Source: Brachypodium distachyon (taxonomy: Eukaryota > Streptophyta > Magnoliopsida > Poales > Poaceae). Taken from it: a DNA stretch of 64,000 bases. Where the stretch lies: assembly GCF_000005505.3 (NCBI RefSeq), contig NC_016135.3, forward strand, positions 28,482,758 through 28,546,757, in the 5' to 3' direction. The stretch's first letter is position 1; each line of letters opens with the position of its first letter. Of the stretch, positions 12,655 to 25,100 are shown piece after piece. The position numbers were made by a program, and so were the translations under genes. The notes under the pieces are model-generated. The model did not search any database. It was given only the letters and a program-made list of their open reading frames with translations, and was not told the DNA's origin.

Positions 12655-13515
12655 GTGGGATGGGTTGGTAGGCTTTGCTAGACCCCATGGGGGGTGCATG
12701 AGCATAGCAAAAGCAGAGGGATTTTGGCCTAAGGTCTGTTGAGTCATGCTTGTTTAGATCTGAAGAGGATGCATACCAAAAGTAGGAAGCGCTGAGATCT
12801 TGGCTTGGGTATGTTGAGTAATGCTTGTTTAGATTTAAAGAGGATGAATAGGTAGGTCATATAGTTTAGCTCCTCTTTAGGCTAAGGATTTTGCCTGTGG
12901 AGTTACTTCACATGGTCATTTCGTAAGCAAGCAGAATTTTGTTGTAACATGGCATCTCATATGTGTTTCAAAATACGAATGTGGGTGGTTATTTACCCGA
13001 AATAATTCACTGTACAACAGCATGGTATACTTGTATACATGAGTTGGTGGCAATTTGGCAGTATATAATTTGCCGTTGGTACAGTATATTGATAACTGGC
13101 TGAAATATAAATGTCTGGAACGAGGGGCAAGGGCCAAGGAGCCGGGGTACATTACGTTATCCATGTATGTGGAGAGTAGCAAATGGGAGGATGCCATGTG
13201 TGAAGCCTGAGCATGGAGCCCACTGCTGCATCGTCCACAGCCACGAGATGTGGAGGGATTCACGCAAAGCAGGAGCCTCATTCCCAGTTGGCTGCAGCTG
13301 CAAGTGCCCACCCACCCAATCCTTCCTGCCGCCGTTCTTCTGGCCTTCCGGCTCAAGCAGCAACCACGTAGCAGCTACTCTTCTCTTTACTCTTTCCCTT
13401 GGCGTGGCAGCGGCAGTACCAGGTGAACCGGCCGGCCGGCCGGAGCAAGCAGCAGTGCAGGATGCCACCACGTCCTAGCTAGTTAGCTTTGTTTCTTGTT
13501 GATGCTGAGATTCCA
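12655..13515. other. RNase P 3' UTR and intergenic spacer
   Basis: It contains the RNase P trailer, in which a 40 bp block (tgttgagt(c/a)atgcttgttt followed by gaagaggat) is duplicated at 12737-12776 and 12811-12850. The promoter of the STAY-GREEN-like gene follows. A short (ggcc)n-like stretch lies at about 13428-13442. Confidence 0.5.
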
Positions 13516-14457
13516 ATGGCGTCGCGCAGCGCCGCGCTCTACTTCTCCACCGCCGTCACCACCGCCAGCTCCGGCAGCAGCAAGAGCCGTGGCCGTTTCT
13601 TGGTCGTCTGCTGTGACAGCAGCAGGAGATCAGACCTGCTCTCTTCCTCCCTGGTACGTAAATGCGACTGTTATGTCTTGCTGCTTCTTTCTGACAACAG
13701 GCTAGCTAACACCTGCTCTGCCTGTACTGTATTTGTATGTTGATGGCGTGCAGGCCGCCAAGGTGCTGGGCGCCCCGACGACCTTCGACGCGGCGAAGCT
13801 GACGGTCCAGTTTTCCGGCGACGACCCGCGGCCGGCGTTCCCGAGGGCCTACACCCTGAGCCACTGCGACTTCACGGCCAACCTAACGCTGGCTGTCTCT
13901 GAGACCATCACCAGCGACCAGCTCCGGCGGTGGCAGCGGGACGACGTCTTCGCCGAGTGGAAGGAGATGTCGTCCACCACGACGAGCGGCGGAGGGGAGA
14001 TGACGCTGCACCTGCACTGCCACGTGAGCGGCCACAACGCCCTGCAGGAGCTGGCCGCCGGGTTCAGGTACTACGTCTTCTCCAAGGAGCTGCCGCTGGT
14101 GCTCAAGGCCGTGCTGCACGGCGACGGCCAGCTCTTCGCCGACCGGCCGGAGCTCATGGAGGCCAAGGTGTGGGTGCACTTCCACTCCGCCTCCCGGAAG
14201 TACAACCGGATCGAGTGCTGGGGACCCATCAGGGACGCCGCCAAGGTAACTCTCTTCTAACTGCTTGTCTCATCTGATTGATATTAGTATATATATTGCT
14301 TCATCGCTTGATCATACCACACGATGAGTTCTGATAGAGGCCGTATGAACTGCAGAGGAACCTTCTGGATGGACGGCTCGACGAACTGCAGAGCGAGATC
14401 GCCAAGAGACGAAGGAAATGGAACATATTCCACGCACTCGTCTCGCTCCTCCTTTGA
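13516..14457 (+). CDS. SGRL: STAY-GREEN-like Mg-dechelatase (SGRL)
   Basis: Three exons join in phase: 13516-13653, 13754-14245 and 14338-14457, giving 249 residues. SGR proteins remove the central magnesium of chlorophyll a in plastids. An N-terminal Ser/Arg-rich region (about 1-45) looks like a chloroplast transit peptide. The SGR domain is clear: KVLGAPTTFDAAKLTVQF, AYTLSHCDFTANLTLAVS, LRRWQRDDVFAEWKE, LHLHCHVSGHNALQEL, YYVFSKELPLVLKAVLHGDG and NRIECWGPIRDAAK. The protein ends soon after the domain in a basic helix (EIAKRRRKWNIFHALV) and lacks the C-terminal Cys-rich motif of true SGR/NYE1. This places it in the SGRL subgroup, reported to act on chlorophyll in green rather than senescing tissue. 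Subgroup assignment is by motif absence and length. Confidence 0.9.
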
Positions 14458-14534
14458 TTTGATCCCCCCATCTTGTACACAAATTAAAGCGATTGTTTCG
14501 AGTTCCAGTGACAAGGGAAAATTAACAGTTCACT

Positions 14535-15000
14535 AGCCGAAATGTCCGTGCATTGTCACGGAACAAAAAAAAAAGCTACATTTGAAGACATGCATCAAAA
14601 TTTCTTTTCTTTGGTATTCTTTGATGTGCACCAAATTTCACGTTAAAAAAGGTTTTTCCGAAGATTGCCTCTCAATTCTCACATTCCAAGAAAAGACAAA
14701 TGTTCAATTAGATATGAGAATGGTCCACCCTAAACCATAGATGAGACAACTCATGTGGTGACACTTGTTATTCATTTTGAGAATTGAATTTCCGATGAAC
14801 ACAAAGATTTCGCAATCCTGTGTGTGTTTGCAACGGAATGACAAAATAAAATGATACACTCGAAGACATATGCATAAAAAAATTTCTTTCTCTTTTTGAT
14901 CTTCTTTGATGATCACCAAACAATACTTTTAAAAAGGTAACAAAAGCAAGTGTAGTGATTGATAATCAGAGTCAATACTAAAATCTACGTCCCCATGATC
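14535..15000. repeat. duplicated AT-rich repeat unit
   Basis: A block with gaagacat.tgcat.aaa followed by a T-rich run and cttctttgatg occurs at about 14585-14637 and again at 14862-14921, about 280 bp apart. Each copy is preceded by a cacgg/caacgg-type string (near 14560 and 14830). It starts just after the SGRL stop codon. The class is unknown. Confidence 0.45.
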
Positions 15001-16740
15001 CCCATAATAGAATTATGGTGTCAAATCCACCTCATTGGAGATGATGGGCTTGAGTAGCTCGGACAATTTTTTTTCATCAACCTGATAGCACAATACATTT
15101 GTGTGTGCTCATTAATTGACATATGAGTACTCTCTTTCCTACTTCTTAGATAACGAATTGATTGTATAGGTGATTCATGTTGTAGTCATACATGCTAGCA
15201 TCTTCTTTGCACATTCACTCCATGAGGGAATTCATTCTTTGGTCGACTTAAGCGTTTAGCCAGGGTAGCGGGGAACGATGCGGCCGGTGAAGATAGCGAG
15301 GGGGCTACCAGGGAGTATACCTAGGCATTCCTCAGGCCAGGCTTGTAAGAGCCCGACCATCAATTCTAAAGCCCAAGCCCGGCCCGAAGCCCGATTTTCC
15401 GGAAACTCAAGCCTGAGCCTGGCTCGACAGAAAGTCTAAGGCCCGGCGCGAAGCCCAACAAATAACGGACATGAAAAAATAACAGATCGTTCCTGAGTCA
15501 GTAGCGCGCACACATACACATCAATTTTAATCAACCTCTACAACCAAGAACCAACACATGAAGTCATGAACGCACAGCAGCACATCATTAGACAACAATA
15601 GCAGCGTCTAAAAAAAAACTGCAACGGCAGCCGTCGGAAATCGTTGAAGATGGTATGCAGACGAGGGAGACGGGGCTTGCCAGTGGGCTTCAGATCTGAA
15701 AGGGATACTGTGGCTGGCTTCCGATTCGCAGCAGATGAAGGAGACCGAGGCTGTGCCGGGCTCACGCGGACGGGAGAGCGGAAGGCCGCCGTGGCTCGGT
15801 CGGAGTGGGAGGCAGACCGGAGGAGGTGAAGCAGCAGCGGGGTGCGGCGCATCGGGCCATGGGCTGCGAGTGTGCTCTGGGATTTCGATTCGTCGGCAAA
15901 ACACGGGCAGGCGAGGCGGCGCGAAGCCGGACGTGCGGCGGCGGAGCTTGGCTGGAGGAGGTGGCCGGGCTGCTGGCGCTGGAGAGGTGAGAGGATAAGG
16001 GGAGAGAGAGACAGGAGGGGAAAGCTTTTTTTTTTTTAAATAATACGATTTTTTTAATCATTTTTAAAAATAATACGTGTTTTTCAAAAAATTCAAAAAT
16101 AATACGGCCTCGGTTTCGCCCAGGCCGAATGCGCCCAGTCGGCCTAGGCCAGGCCGGCATGCGCTGCCCCCACGATGCAGTCGGCCTGGCCCAGACCGAC
16201 TGAAGCCCAGTCGGCTTCGCCCAGGCCAAAAGGGCCTGGTGGGTCGCGGGCCCGGAATCTTTTCCTTTTTCCTTTTTTTCCCTTTCCCTTCCCATCCCTC
16301 CCGTTACCTCCCATGCCCGACCGAGCCCAGCCAGACGCCAGACGAGCGCCCCCTGCTTCTTCCTCCTCTCCTCGTTCTTCTGTTCTGTTCTTCATTTTCT
16401 CCTCAAATGCCTCCATTTTCTAGCCCAAATTAGTGCAGTTTGATCCCATTTAACCTACAAAATCGCATCCCCTACCTAGTTGGCACCCAAAGACACCTCG
16501 ATCTACTGTTTTCATAGGCCATATAGAGATAATTTTGTGGTGCAAAGTTGGAGCAATGGTGGTGGTTTTGAGGAGTTTGGAGGTGGTGGTGGTGCTCATC
16601 TGGTGACTGTGAGGCCGCTCGAGGTTGGGGTTCACACGCTTCAAGGGTAAATCCTAATCTCTCACGTATTTATCCTATAATGTATATGTTTATGAGGATA
16701 CGTGTGTATGTATATATAGAAGTATGTTTTAGCGTTTGGT
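15000..16740. other. gene-free, partly GC-rich transposon-like DNA
   Basis: No host gene is recognised. At 15350-15460 there are many gcccggcccgaagccc-type strings. At 16105-16245 there are repeated forward and reverse strings around cagtcggc and cccaggcc. Poly-T/A runs with aataatacg (16024-16105) separate them. Several overlapping frames stay open only because of the GC bias; none shows a domain. Confidence 0.4.
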
Positions 16741-16772
16741 AGTGCTCATTATTTTGGACAACGGTTAATGTC

Positions 16773-17095
16773 GTACTGCTTAGTATTTGATGTGTCTAAA
16801 TATTATGGCCGGTAGTAATATGTTTTGATAGATTAGATTTTTTTTTGATGCTGTACTGTTTAGTATTTGACACGTATTAATATTTTAAATCTGTCGTACT
16901 GTTTAGTACTTGACGCGTCTAAATAGTATGGCCGGTAGTAATATGTTTTGATTAGGCTAGAATTTATTTATGCCGTACTGTTTAGTATTTGACGCGTATT
17001 AATATTTTTAATATGCCGTACTGCTTAGTATTTGACGCGTCCTAATATTTTTTATATGCTGTACTGCTTAGTATTTGACGCGTCTAAACATTTTT
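16773..17095. repeat. six copies of a TACTG(T/C)TTAGTATTTGACGCG repeat in alternating units
   Basis: The core string recurs near 16773, 16852, 16894, 16974, 17016 and 17059. Copies 1 and 3 share one downstream sequence (tatggccggtagtaatatg), and copies 2 and 4 share another (cgtattaatattt). A two-unit period of about 120 bp is therefore superimposed on the core repeat. The array ends immediately before the start codon of the ORF at 17109. Confidence 0.75.
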
Positions 17096-17108
17096 TTAGA
17101 CATCAAAG

Positions 17109-17447
17109 ATGTCCGGTGTAGTGAAGTTTGTTTTTTACTACGGTTCCGGTACTGTCTTAACAACCGAGCACGGAGCTGATCTGAGTCAGTTTAAGTATGT
17201 GGAGTTGGATCTAACGGCCCCTCAAACATGGACGTTTAGTCAGTTGCAGGAATGGTTGGTAGGATGTTTACTACTCAATCCTGAAACATACACCGTCTGT
17301 GTGCAAACATTGTGGACCAAGTCAAGTTCAAATATTTTCTGGGTTTTGAGGCCGATAGACCGGACATCAAAGTGGGTGCGCTGGTTAGAAAGTTGCGAGA
17401 AAAAAAGGAACTACACCTGTCGCCTTAATCTAGGTAGTCGCTCATGA
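17109..17447 (+). pseudogene. transposon-protein N-terminal fragment (MULE-associated type)
   Basis: A 112-codon ORF starts from the ATG at 17109. It contains KFVFYYGSGTV, KYVELDLTAPQTW, CLLLNPETYTVCVQTLWTKS and WVLRPIDRTSKWVRWLE. I associate this kind of sequence with the N-terminus of long Mutator-type proteins that are abundant in grass genomes, from memory and not from a search. No transposase core follows. The frame closes shortly before the tandem array at 17.5 kb, so it is most likely a truncated relic. A small independent gene cannot be excluded. Confidence 0.45.
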
Positions 17448-17489
17448 GACCAATCCAGCTGAAGGCCAGGGTGAATCAAGTAAACCGTG

Positions 17490-18400
17490 TATCCGGGGTC
17501 ACGGTACCGTGAAATCCGTCCAAAACCCAAAAAACGTGGGCTATATATAGCCCACGAAAACGGCCAAAACGGTGAATTTTCTGCAGCGGCCCGAAACTGC
17601 CACAAACTGTGTACCCAGCGTCACGGTACCTCAAAATTCGCCCGGAACCTGAAAAACGTGGGCTATGGCCCACGGAAACGGTAAAAATGTTGAATTTTAT
17701 GTACCGTCTGAAACTACCCGAAACCGTATACCCAGGGTCACGGTACCTCAAAATCGACCGGGAACACTAAAAACGTGGGCAATCGTCGCCGAAAACGGCC
17801 AAAACATTGAATTTTCTGCACCGGCCCGAATCTGCTCGAAACCGTGTACCCGAGGTCACGGTACCTCAAAATTGACCAGGAACACTAAAAACGTGGGCTA
17901 TAGCCCATGAAAACGGCCAAAACGGTGAATTTTCTGCACCGGCCCGAAACCGTTTACCCGGGGTCACGGTACCTCAAAATCGGCCCGAAACCCCAAAAAC
18001 GTGGGCGATAGCTCACGAAAACGGTCTAAACTGTGAATTTTCTGCATCTGCTCGAAACCGTGTACCCGGGTCACGGTACCGTGAAATCCGCCTATAACCC
18101 AAAAAACGTGGGCTATAACCCACGAAAACGGACAAAACGATGAATTTTCTTCAGCGGCCTGAAACTGCCCCAAACTGTGTACCCGAGGTCGCAGTACCTC
18201 AAAATCGGCCCGGATCCTTAAAAACGTGGGCCGTAGCCCTCAAAAACTGCCAAAACGATGAATTTTCTGCACCGGCCCGAATCTGCACGAAACCGTATAC
18301 GCAGGGTCACGGTATCTCAAAATCGGCCAAGAACACGAAAGAACGTGGGCTATAGCCCACGAAAAACGGCCAAAACTGTGAATTTTCTGCACGACAGTTT
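17490..18400. repeat. tandem array, eight copies of a ~115 bp unit, with higher-order pattern
   Basis: Each unit has a (g)gtcacggtacctcaaaat core, then aaaaacgtgggc, a gctatagcc palindrome, cgaaaacgg, gaattttctgcac and cccgaaac.g.gtaccc. Cores lie near 17500, 17614, 17732, 17853, 17966, 18073, 18186 and 18306. Copies 1/6, 2/7 and 3/8 share private variants, such as accgtgaaatccg in 1 and 6 and ccgtata.(c/g)cag in 3 and 8. This indicates a higher-order repeat of five units, about 573 bp. No long ORF runs through it. Confidence 0.85.
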
Positions 18401-18500
18401 CGGGTTAATTTTGAGATACCGTGACCTGGTTACACGGTTTGGGACAGTTTCAGACCGGTGCAGAAAATTCACCGTTTTGCCTTTCATGGGCTTTAGCCCA
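18305..18500. repeat. inverted unit closing the tandem array (hairpin)
   Basis: The last array unit is followed by a copy in reverse orientation. ggtcacggtatctcaaaat at 18305-18323 pairs perfectly with attttgagataccgtgacc at 18408-18426. The flanking gaattttctgca strings pair with tgcagaaaattc near 18461. The palindrome could form a long stem. Confidence 0.8.
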
Positions 18501-18559
18501 CAAAACGGGCAAGACAGTGAATTTTCACTGCGGAGTGTACGTCATGGCAGTGCAGCCAA

Positions 18560-19132
18560 TCAAAGACCTCCACTTCCTCCGGCCACAAGGAGCTCAGGTT
18601 GATCAAGCACAAGGTTTGCTGCTACGGAAGCCATGGCCAGATGGCCTATCTTTTCTAGCTACCCTTCTACTGTACTCCAACTAGCTGGAGTCAGAAGAAC
18701 CATACATGAGCTGGCTTCTGTACACAACGCCTCTTCCTCTCTTCTTCATGTCCTTGTCTTGCCCGTATTCATTCCTTTCTCAACTCTCTTTATCGTGACA
18801 GAACATTGAGGTGGAAAGAATAAACTGGAAACACTCAATTAAGCAGAACATTGAGGTGGAAAGAATTCCCATTACTGGTACCAAACCAAAATGAGTAGGA
18901 ATGTTCATAGCTACTCATGCTTAAGGCATAAGGCATGGTACTAACTTGAACGAATATGTTTGTCCGTTCGACCAATTTGATACTACTCAGGCATCCCCTA
19001 CTACGCACGTGCTCATAGCCAGTCACCATTTACAAACTCCCAAGGCCAAAACAATAATAGCACGTACAAGAGTCAGTCATACCTTAGTGACTGACTAACA
19101 AAATAACCCAGTGCTGCTGTTATTAATTGAGG
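18560..19132. other. intergenic spacer downstream of the SNF2 gene
   Basis: No gene is seen. A 23 bp string (cagaacattgaggtggaaag followed by aat) is duplicated at about 18800 and 18843. The right part should be the 3' UTR of the minus-strand SNF2 gene. Confidence 0.45.
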
Positions 19133-22100
19133 TCACAGGATCTTGCGATCATCCAAGCAGATCACTTCTGTTGCACCCTTGGATGCCGCCGACTCGGGAG
19201 AAGACTCGATCACCGTCAACTTTTCATCCAGATCATGTATCTGCTTCTTTAACTTGTCTCCACGGTCAGGCAGCCTTGACACCAGTGTCTGCAACAATTG
19301 GTTCATTCTTTAACATCAGTTTACCTTCTCTTAGATGAAGCAAAAGAGTAATGGTTAATCTATCTAATGCAAAATAAAATTTCAACAGATTTACCGTGTT
19401 TGCAAGGGTTTGCGACAGTCTGTTGATTTTTGCCTTGATTTCTTCAGGGCTCTCTGAACTTGTGTTGATTGGCGAGTATGTTCTAGGAGTGAATTCCTTT
19501 GGCTTGAAAGCATGGGCAGCCCTACATGAAATACATGTCAGGTTAAAGTTAGCGGTTGCGCTTAATACTAAGTAGATGCAATCCACTCAGTACTAAAGAT
19601 CAACAAGGCTTACCCATTGGCAACATAGTCAGATGAGGATGCCTTGTACTGCCTGCCCATCATGGGCATGGTTGGGGGCTTGCTGCACACAAAAAACATC
19701 GTAACTGCTATTAGATCAGGCCTGGGACATGCCTAGCTAATGTCAGGAATCAAAACAAGCGAGCCTTTTGTATAAGGCAGCAACACTCACTTGTCCAGTG
19801 CCTCGTTCTCACTCAACGTAGGCAAGATTGCTGCTTTGGTAAATAGGAGGCTGTGATGGCTCACGCCCGCTATTCCTTGTTGCTCTAGAAACAGTATGTG
19901 CTCCCTCAAGGACTCATCCCTGCAAAATGCAGTAAACTTCTCAGCTGAGAACATACAATCAGGGATGAAGCAGCTCCCTGACCAGCTAAATCATTCAAAA
20001 ACTTGGTGTTAGATTTCTCTTTGATGCCCCATATCATCACACCTAAAGAACTAAATCCTTCTATATATCAAATTGTCTACGTAACTCCAGGGGGGGCTCA
20101 GACATTTTGGTGTGCACACTCTGCATGATTAATACTAGGTAATAAGAAAAACCAGGTCCATTCCAAATTTATGTTTTATAAATGTATTTATCTATGTATG
20201 AAACCTCAAATAGCCAGAGTGTTGATTAGACCAAGTATGCAAGGGATTATGTTAACAAACTTTTCAAAGTGTCACTCTGCCGGCTCATCGAGATCAAAGT
20301 ATCTCTGCCAGAATTAATAGAACAGCAGTAAACGTCTTACATGACAAGTTGCTGTTCATGCTCTTCCTGCAATTGTTTCTGCGTAAGGGAAACATCAAAA
20401 CCTTGTTCTGGCAGACTAAAGAGCTCTTGAATGTCCTGAAGATACGCACAAGAATTAGCATAGAATTTGGTAGGACATCCAGCAAGCAATGACAAGAAAT
20501 GGTATCAGGATCATTACCCTCTTGCTGAAGTAACGTGTTTGTTCCTTTTGCTCCGTGGCTGTCCTAAACAGAGCCCCTTTGAAAACCTGGAAAAAAGTAT
20601 TATATCATTCAAGGAAGTGGAGGTATAGAACTTGAAGCTAAAGATTTCGTATGGAGAACATTGGAGTGCACAGTAAAAAGTGCCACCCAACCCTGCCTAG
20701 ACTGCCGAGTTTCTTGTCTGAAAGAAGTCGAACGCGATGAGAATTTATCAAAACTTCACTTTCTTATAAAAACAAGTTTGAAAGCAAGGATCCAAATATC
20801 ACCATGTAAATTGGGATAAAGAAAGTGTATGCATTTAACAAGGTTTCCAATAATGGCTTTCAAAGAATTAGATATGAACAACACAGGTCCAGGGGATAAA
20901 AATTAAAAACTAATAAAATATATATCATATTGAACCTGCAATTTATATATTTTCTCTTCAATGGTTCCAGACGTCATCAAGCGGTATACAATCACATCTT
21001 TGGTCTGACCAATTCGATAAGCACGATCAACACTTTGATTGTCCGTACTGTAAAAGAAGATTGTGTTAACAAACAAACTTGATGTATGAAGCATTCTATG
21101 AAACAAAAGGAATACGCTCGATCAGGAAGTGGCACTGTTTGACCTTGGATTCCAGGCAGGATCAACTACTATGACACGAGCTGCCTTGGTGAGCGTAAGT
21201 CCAAGACCACCAACTTGTGTGGTCAGCAGAAATATTTGAGCTCCAGGACCCTCTTGGAAGTCCTGGACAGGCAAATGCACAGTATGTGGGGAAGACATCA
21301 GAGATAATTGAGATCACCACACAAGCCAACATAAAAAGGGATAGCGGAATAGGGACCTTCACAATCCTTTCCCTCTCTGAAATCTTGGTGGTACCATCAA
21401 TGCGCAAAAACTTGTAGCCCTCTAATAATATAGCTTCCTATTACAATAATTGAATGTGCTAAGTTAGTAGGCCAAAGTTACAACACGGTAAGCATCCATA
21501 TATAAAAAATGATGATAATGGACATATACTCAATAGAAATGGAATTGTAAATGGAGAGTACAACAGCAGCTTGATGCATATAGGCCAAGCAATCGCTGCT
21601 GTTATACGCACTCCGATGCCAGCAGTAGATCAAGGATGCCATAAGCCACTAGTCATGCAAAAGCTCATATTATCAGACCATTTGCTCTGAAGTAGTTTTA
21701 CTTCATTATCGACAAAGAATTGAATATGATGTGCCTCTTCTGGTGCAAACATATTGTGTAAGGCCCTTAGTTATAGTAATTAGTAAGGTGTGCATGTGCT
21801 GCAATCTCATTTAAGAAAATGGTAATAACTCTGATTCAAATACTGCATATCACAAGAAAATGGCATGCACTGCAAAGCAAACGGGGGGAGCAGGGCATGT
21901 AAAGAACATACCTGAATAAGATTTAGCATTTTACGAGTCTGAGAAAAGATTAGAACATGGTGTCCCTCTTCAAGAAGTTTCCTCTGCAACATTAGACATT
22001 AACCACTTAGTTTGGCAGATAGATTGCTGACAAGTAACATGTGCATGCATCAATGAAATGCTTACCAACAAGGACATGATAAAAGATAATTTGCATGAGA

Positions 22101-25100
22101 CTTCCTGATCGACTTGCAGTGCATCATCATCATGAGCCATATCTGCGAGGTTCTTGGCCATTTTTTCGACCATCCCAATTTCCTGATTATTTAATCCATC
22201 CATGCCCTCCATGCCTTCCAAGATGCCCTCAGCGGCTCTCTTAGTCAATATCAGTGGGTGATCACATATTTTCTTCAATATCTGTTGAAGAACAGAAAAA
22301 ACAAGAAAAAAAATTTAACAGCATAGCACCAGAGAACATGCACATAATGAAAAAATGATAAATTAAGGCCACACAATTAGAAAATGCCTCCCATAAAAAA
22401 TATACTCCACCCATTTCATTTTTCAAGGTCATGCTTACTGTGATCGCAGCCAAGGGTGATCCTTGCATTGATGAATGAACTAGCTCACTGTTCAGAAAAG
22501 CTTCGTATAATTGCCTCTGCAGCCATAAGAAGATAAAATTGCCAAATTGTCATTAGCCAATTACTCGACCAGTATTGTATCAATGACACCAAAATTTGTA
22601 CCTGGCAAGCTGTTAACTTCAGCCAGATAATTAGCTCGTTCTTCTTAGAGAGCTTTTTATCATCTGTTGAACCAGTGTCAAGGAAAACTTCACTTTTCAT
22701 ACGGCGCAAGAAGTATGGCTTTATCCGTTCTCTTAATTCCTGTGAGGAATAGTCAAGAAACAAATAAGAAAACACAACTTATAACAGGGTTGGTATGGCA
22801 GACTTCAGATAATAATATGGAAGGATGAGTGATAACATTTCAACAACAAAATGCAGCAAACTAAGAGAGTAAGAGTGCGACTAAAAGTGGACATTAGTTA
22901 GCCTGGAATCCAAATGCAATTTTGTCCACATTACTTTCACATTTCAAATCAGAGATGGATGTGATACATTGCTGATATATGAATACAGACTACAGTGTGT
23001 GTGTGTAATTTCTCAACAAAATGACAATGACAAAAAGTAATGTCACACATATGGAATATACTCCAAAAACCATGACATTTTATAATACCAAATGCCAACA
23101 TAAAGGAACATCCTGTTCTTATCCAAAGGTCAAAAAGAATGAGGAAACGTCAAAATTATTCGCCCACAATAAGAAAAGGAAAGCGGAATTACGTATGATC
23201 TATCTCTTGAACATGGACACAAAAGAGAATATTACCTTTGCCACATTTGATCCTATGTGCTTCTCTCTATTGGTAGCACTCTTGTCATTTCCTCGAAGGA
23301 TGGGCAACTCATATCTTGTTTTGAACCTGCAATAATCTAGAGAAATAAATAACAGCAAATGGTGCAAGGTAAAGCAACATTGCTAATGCAGGAAAACAAG
23401 AGAGCAAGTGAATTACTCATCCTTATCACCCAAGATTTCCGGGCAACAGAAAAAGAACAAAGCCCACATTTCCTGTAAGAAAACACAGGTTTACTTGCAT
23501 CAGTAATAAGAGCGCAAAGCATGCAGGAGCATATAAACTACAATGTTTTAGGAATTTCAGATAGATGGTACCTTCAAGTTATTTTGTATAGGTGTTCCAC
23601 TGATGACAATGCGATGGACACAAGGTATTTGAAGTAAACTCTGGGCCCTCTGTGTTTTGGGGTTCTTGATGATATGTCCCTCATCAAGAATAACATAGTC
23701 CCATAACCTCCCTTCCTCCTCGTCATCAGCATCATTGTAGAAGTCACCTCTCATCAGCTTGTAGTTGTTCCGGACAATATCGTATGTCGTTAGTAGGATA
23801 CCACCCACCTGTACAAGATGATGAGTTTGTTTTTGCGGGGAAGATGATAAGGAGTTAAAATAGCTGTTGTGACTAATTAAAATATCTTTATCTTGAGATA
23901 ATAAGGCATTCTTTTAATCGGGTTTTGCACTTGCAACAGAAAAAATGGTGCTTATGCAAAAATGAGTCGCTGCTCCAATTTAGTGGTTCGGACTACCGGC
24001 TATTACAAAATCCAAGGTTGAAAGAAGCCAGGATATGAATAATCAACAGAAGACATTTATGTAATGAGAGTGGGAAACCAGACCCTGAAGGCATATTGAA
24101 GCTCAGAGTTGCGAATATTCACGCTGGGACCAGAGTAACTGCAAAAGAAAAGGAATCAATTGGCAACAATTGACAGGACATGGCATCAATTTGAGGAAGT
24201 TATAACTTATAAAGATAGGTAGTAGCAGATCCTACTCTCTGATCTTCTCTTTGAGGCCGACAACTGAAAGTTCTTTCATCCAATGGGTTAGGAGTGTCTT
24301 TGGAGCAACAACCAACACTCTCCTGATTAAACGGGAATGAAACAATCCAGCCAGGAAGGCAGAAACCTGCAAGATAAAAATAAGGACGCAACTACGTTAG
24401 CACTCAAATTGCAATACTTCAGAATATACTGAGGCTGGAGGAAACAAGTGTCAAACACCATGAAGTTCGGTAGGAAACAACTTTTTATTAAACACGTGTA
24501 GCAAAAAATGAAGTTTATTCTTCTGTCATATGATGATGGCTTTCAGTTCAACAAATGCAGAAACTACATAGCTCAAAAGATGCAGGTGTTTTAAAAAAAT
24601 TCTCTAGTCTGCTACCAAGACATGAAGGTATTCACCGTAAGAAAAACAATGCTTCCGGTGACACTAACACTGAATATTTACAATCCTGACATATGTAAGT
24701 GCTTAAATAACTTGAATCAATGGCAGCACAAGATATTCCCATGAGTCTTGTTATGATCAAATGGCAATAAATGGGACGTGAGGACTAAAACTAAACAAAA
24801 TCATAATAAAGGAAGGGTTCGAGTCGTTAGACAGACCTGCATGGTTTTGCCAAGTCCCATGTCATCACCAAGGATCCCTCCAGTTCCCCTGCAATGAAGA
24901 ACCCAAAGCCACCTGAGCCCCTCACGCTGATGGGGGTAAAGCATCTTGAAGATCCTTCCCGGGAGCTTGTACGGCTTGGCCATCACGCCGCTTCCAGTGG
25001 GCTCCATCTTGAAGTCCTCCGTCTTCTCCCAGCCAATGTCGTCCGCATCGGTGTCACGGTTTTCCTTCTCCTCATACGCACGGCCCCCCGCCTCCTCCTC

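Noticed and set aside
20341..20435. Possible early stop (GTC ATG TAA) at the end of SNF2 exon 16
   Set aside because: The TAA is part of a good donor (cat|gtaag), and four further exons continue in phase to a clean stop at 19133-19135, so splicing is more likely than termination.
24810..24840. ggttcgagtc string resembling a tRNA B-box
   Set aside because: No A-box or cloverleaf can be drawn around it; it lies in an intron of the SNF2 gene.
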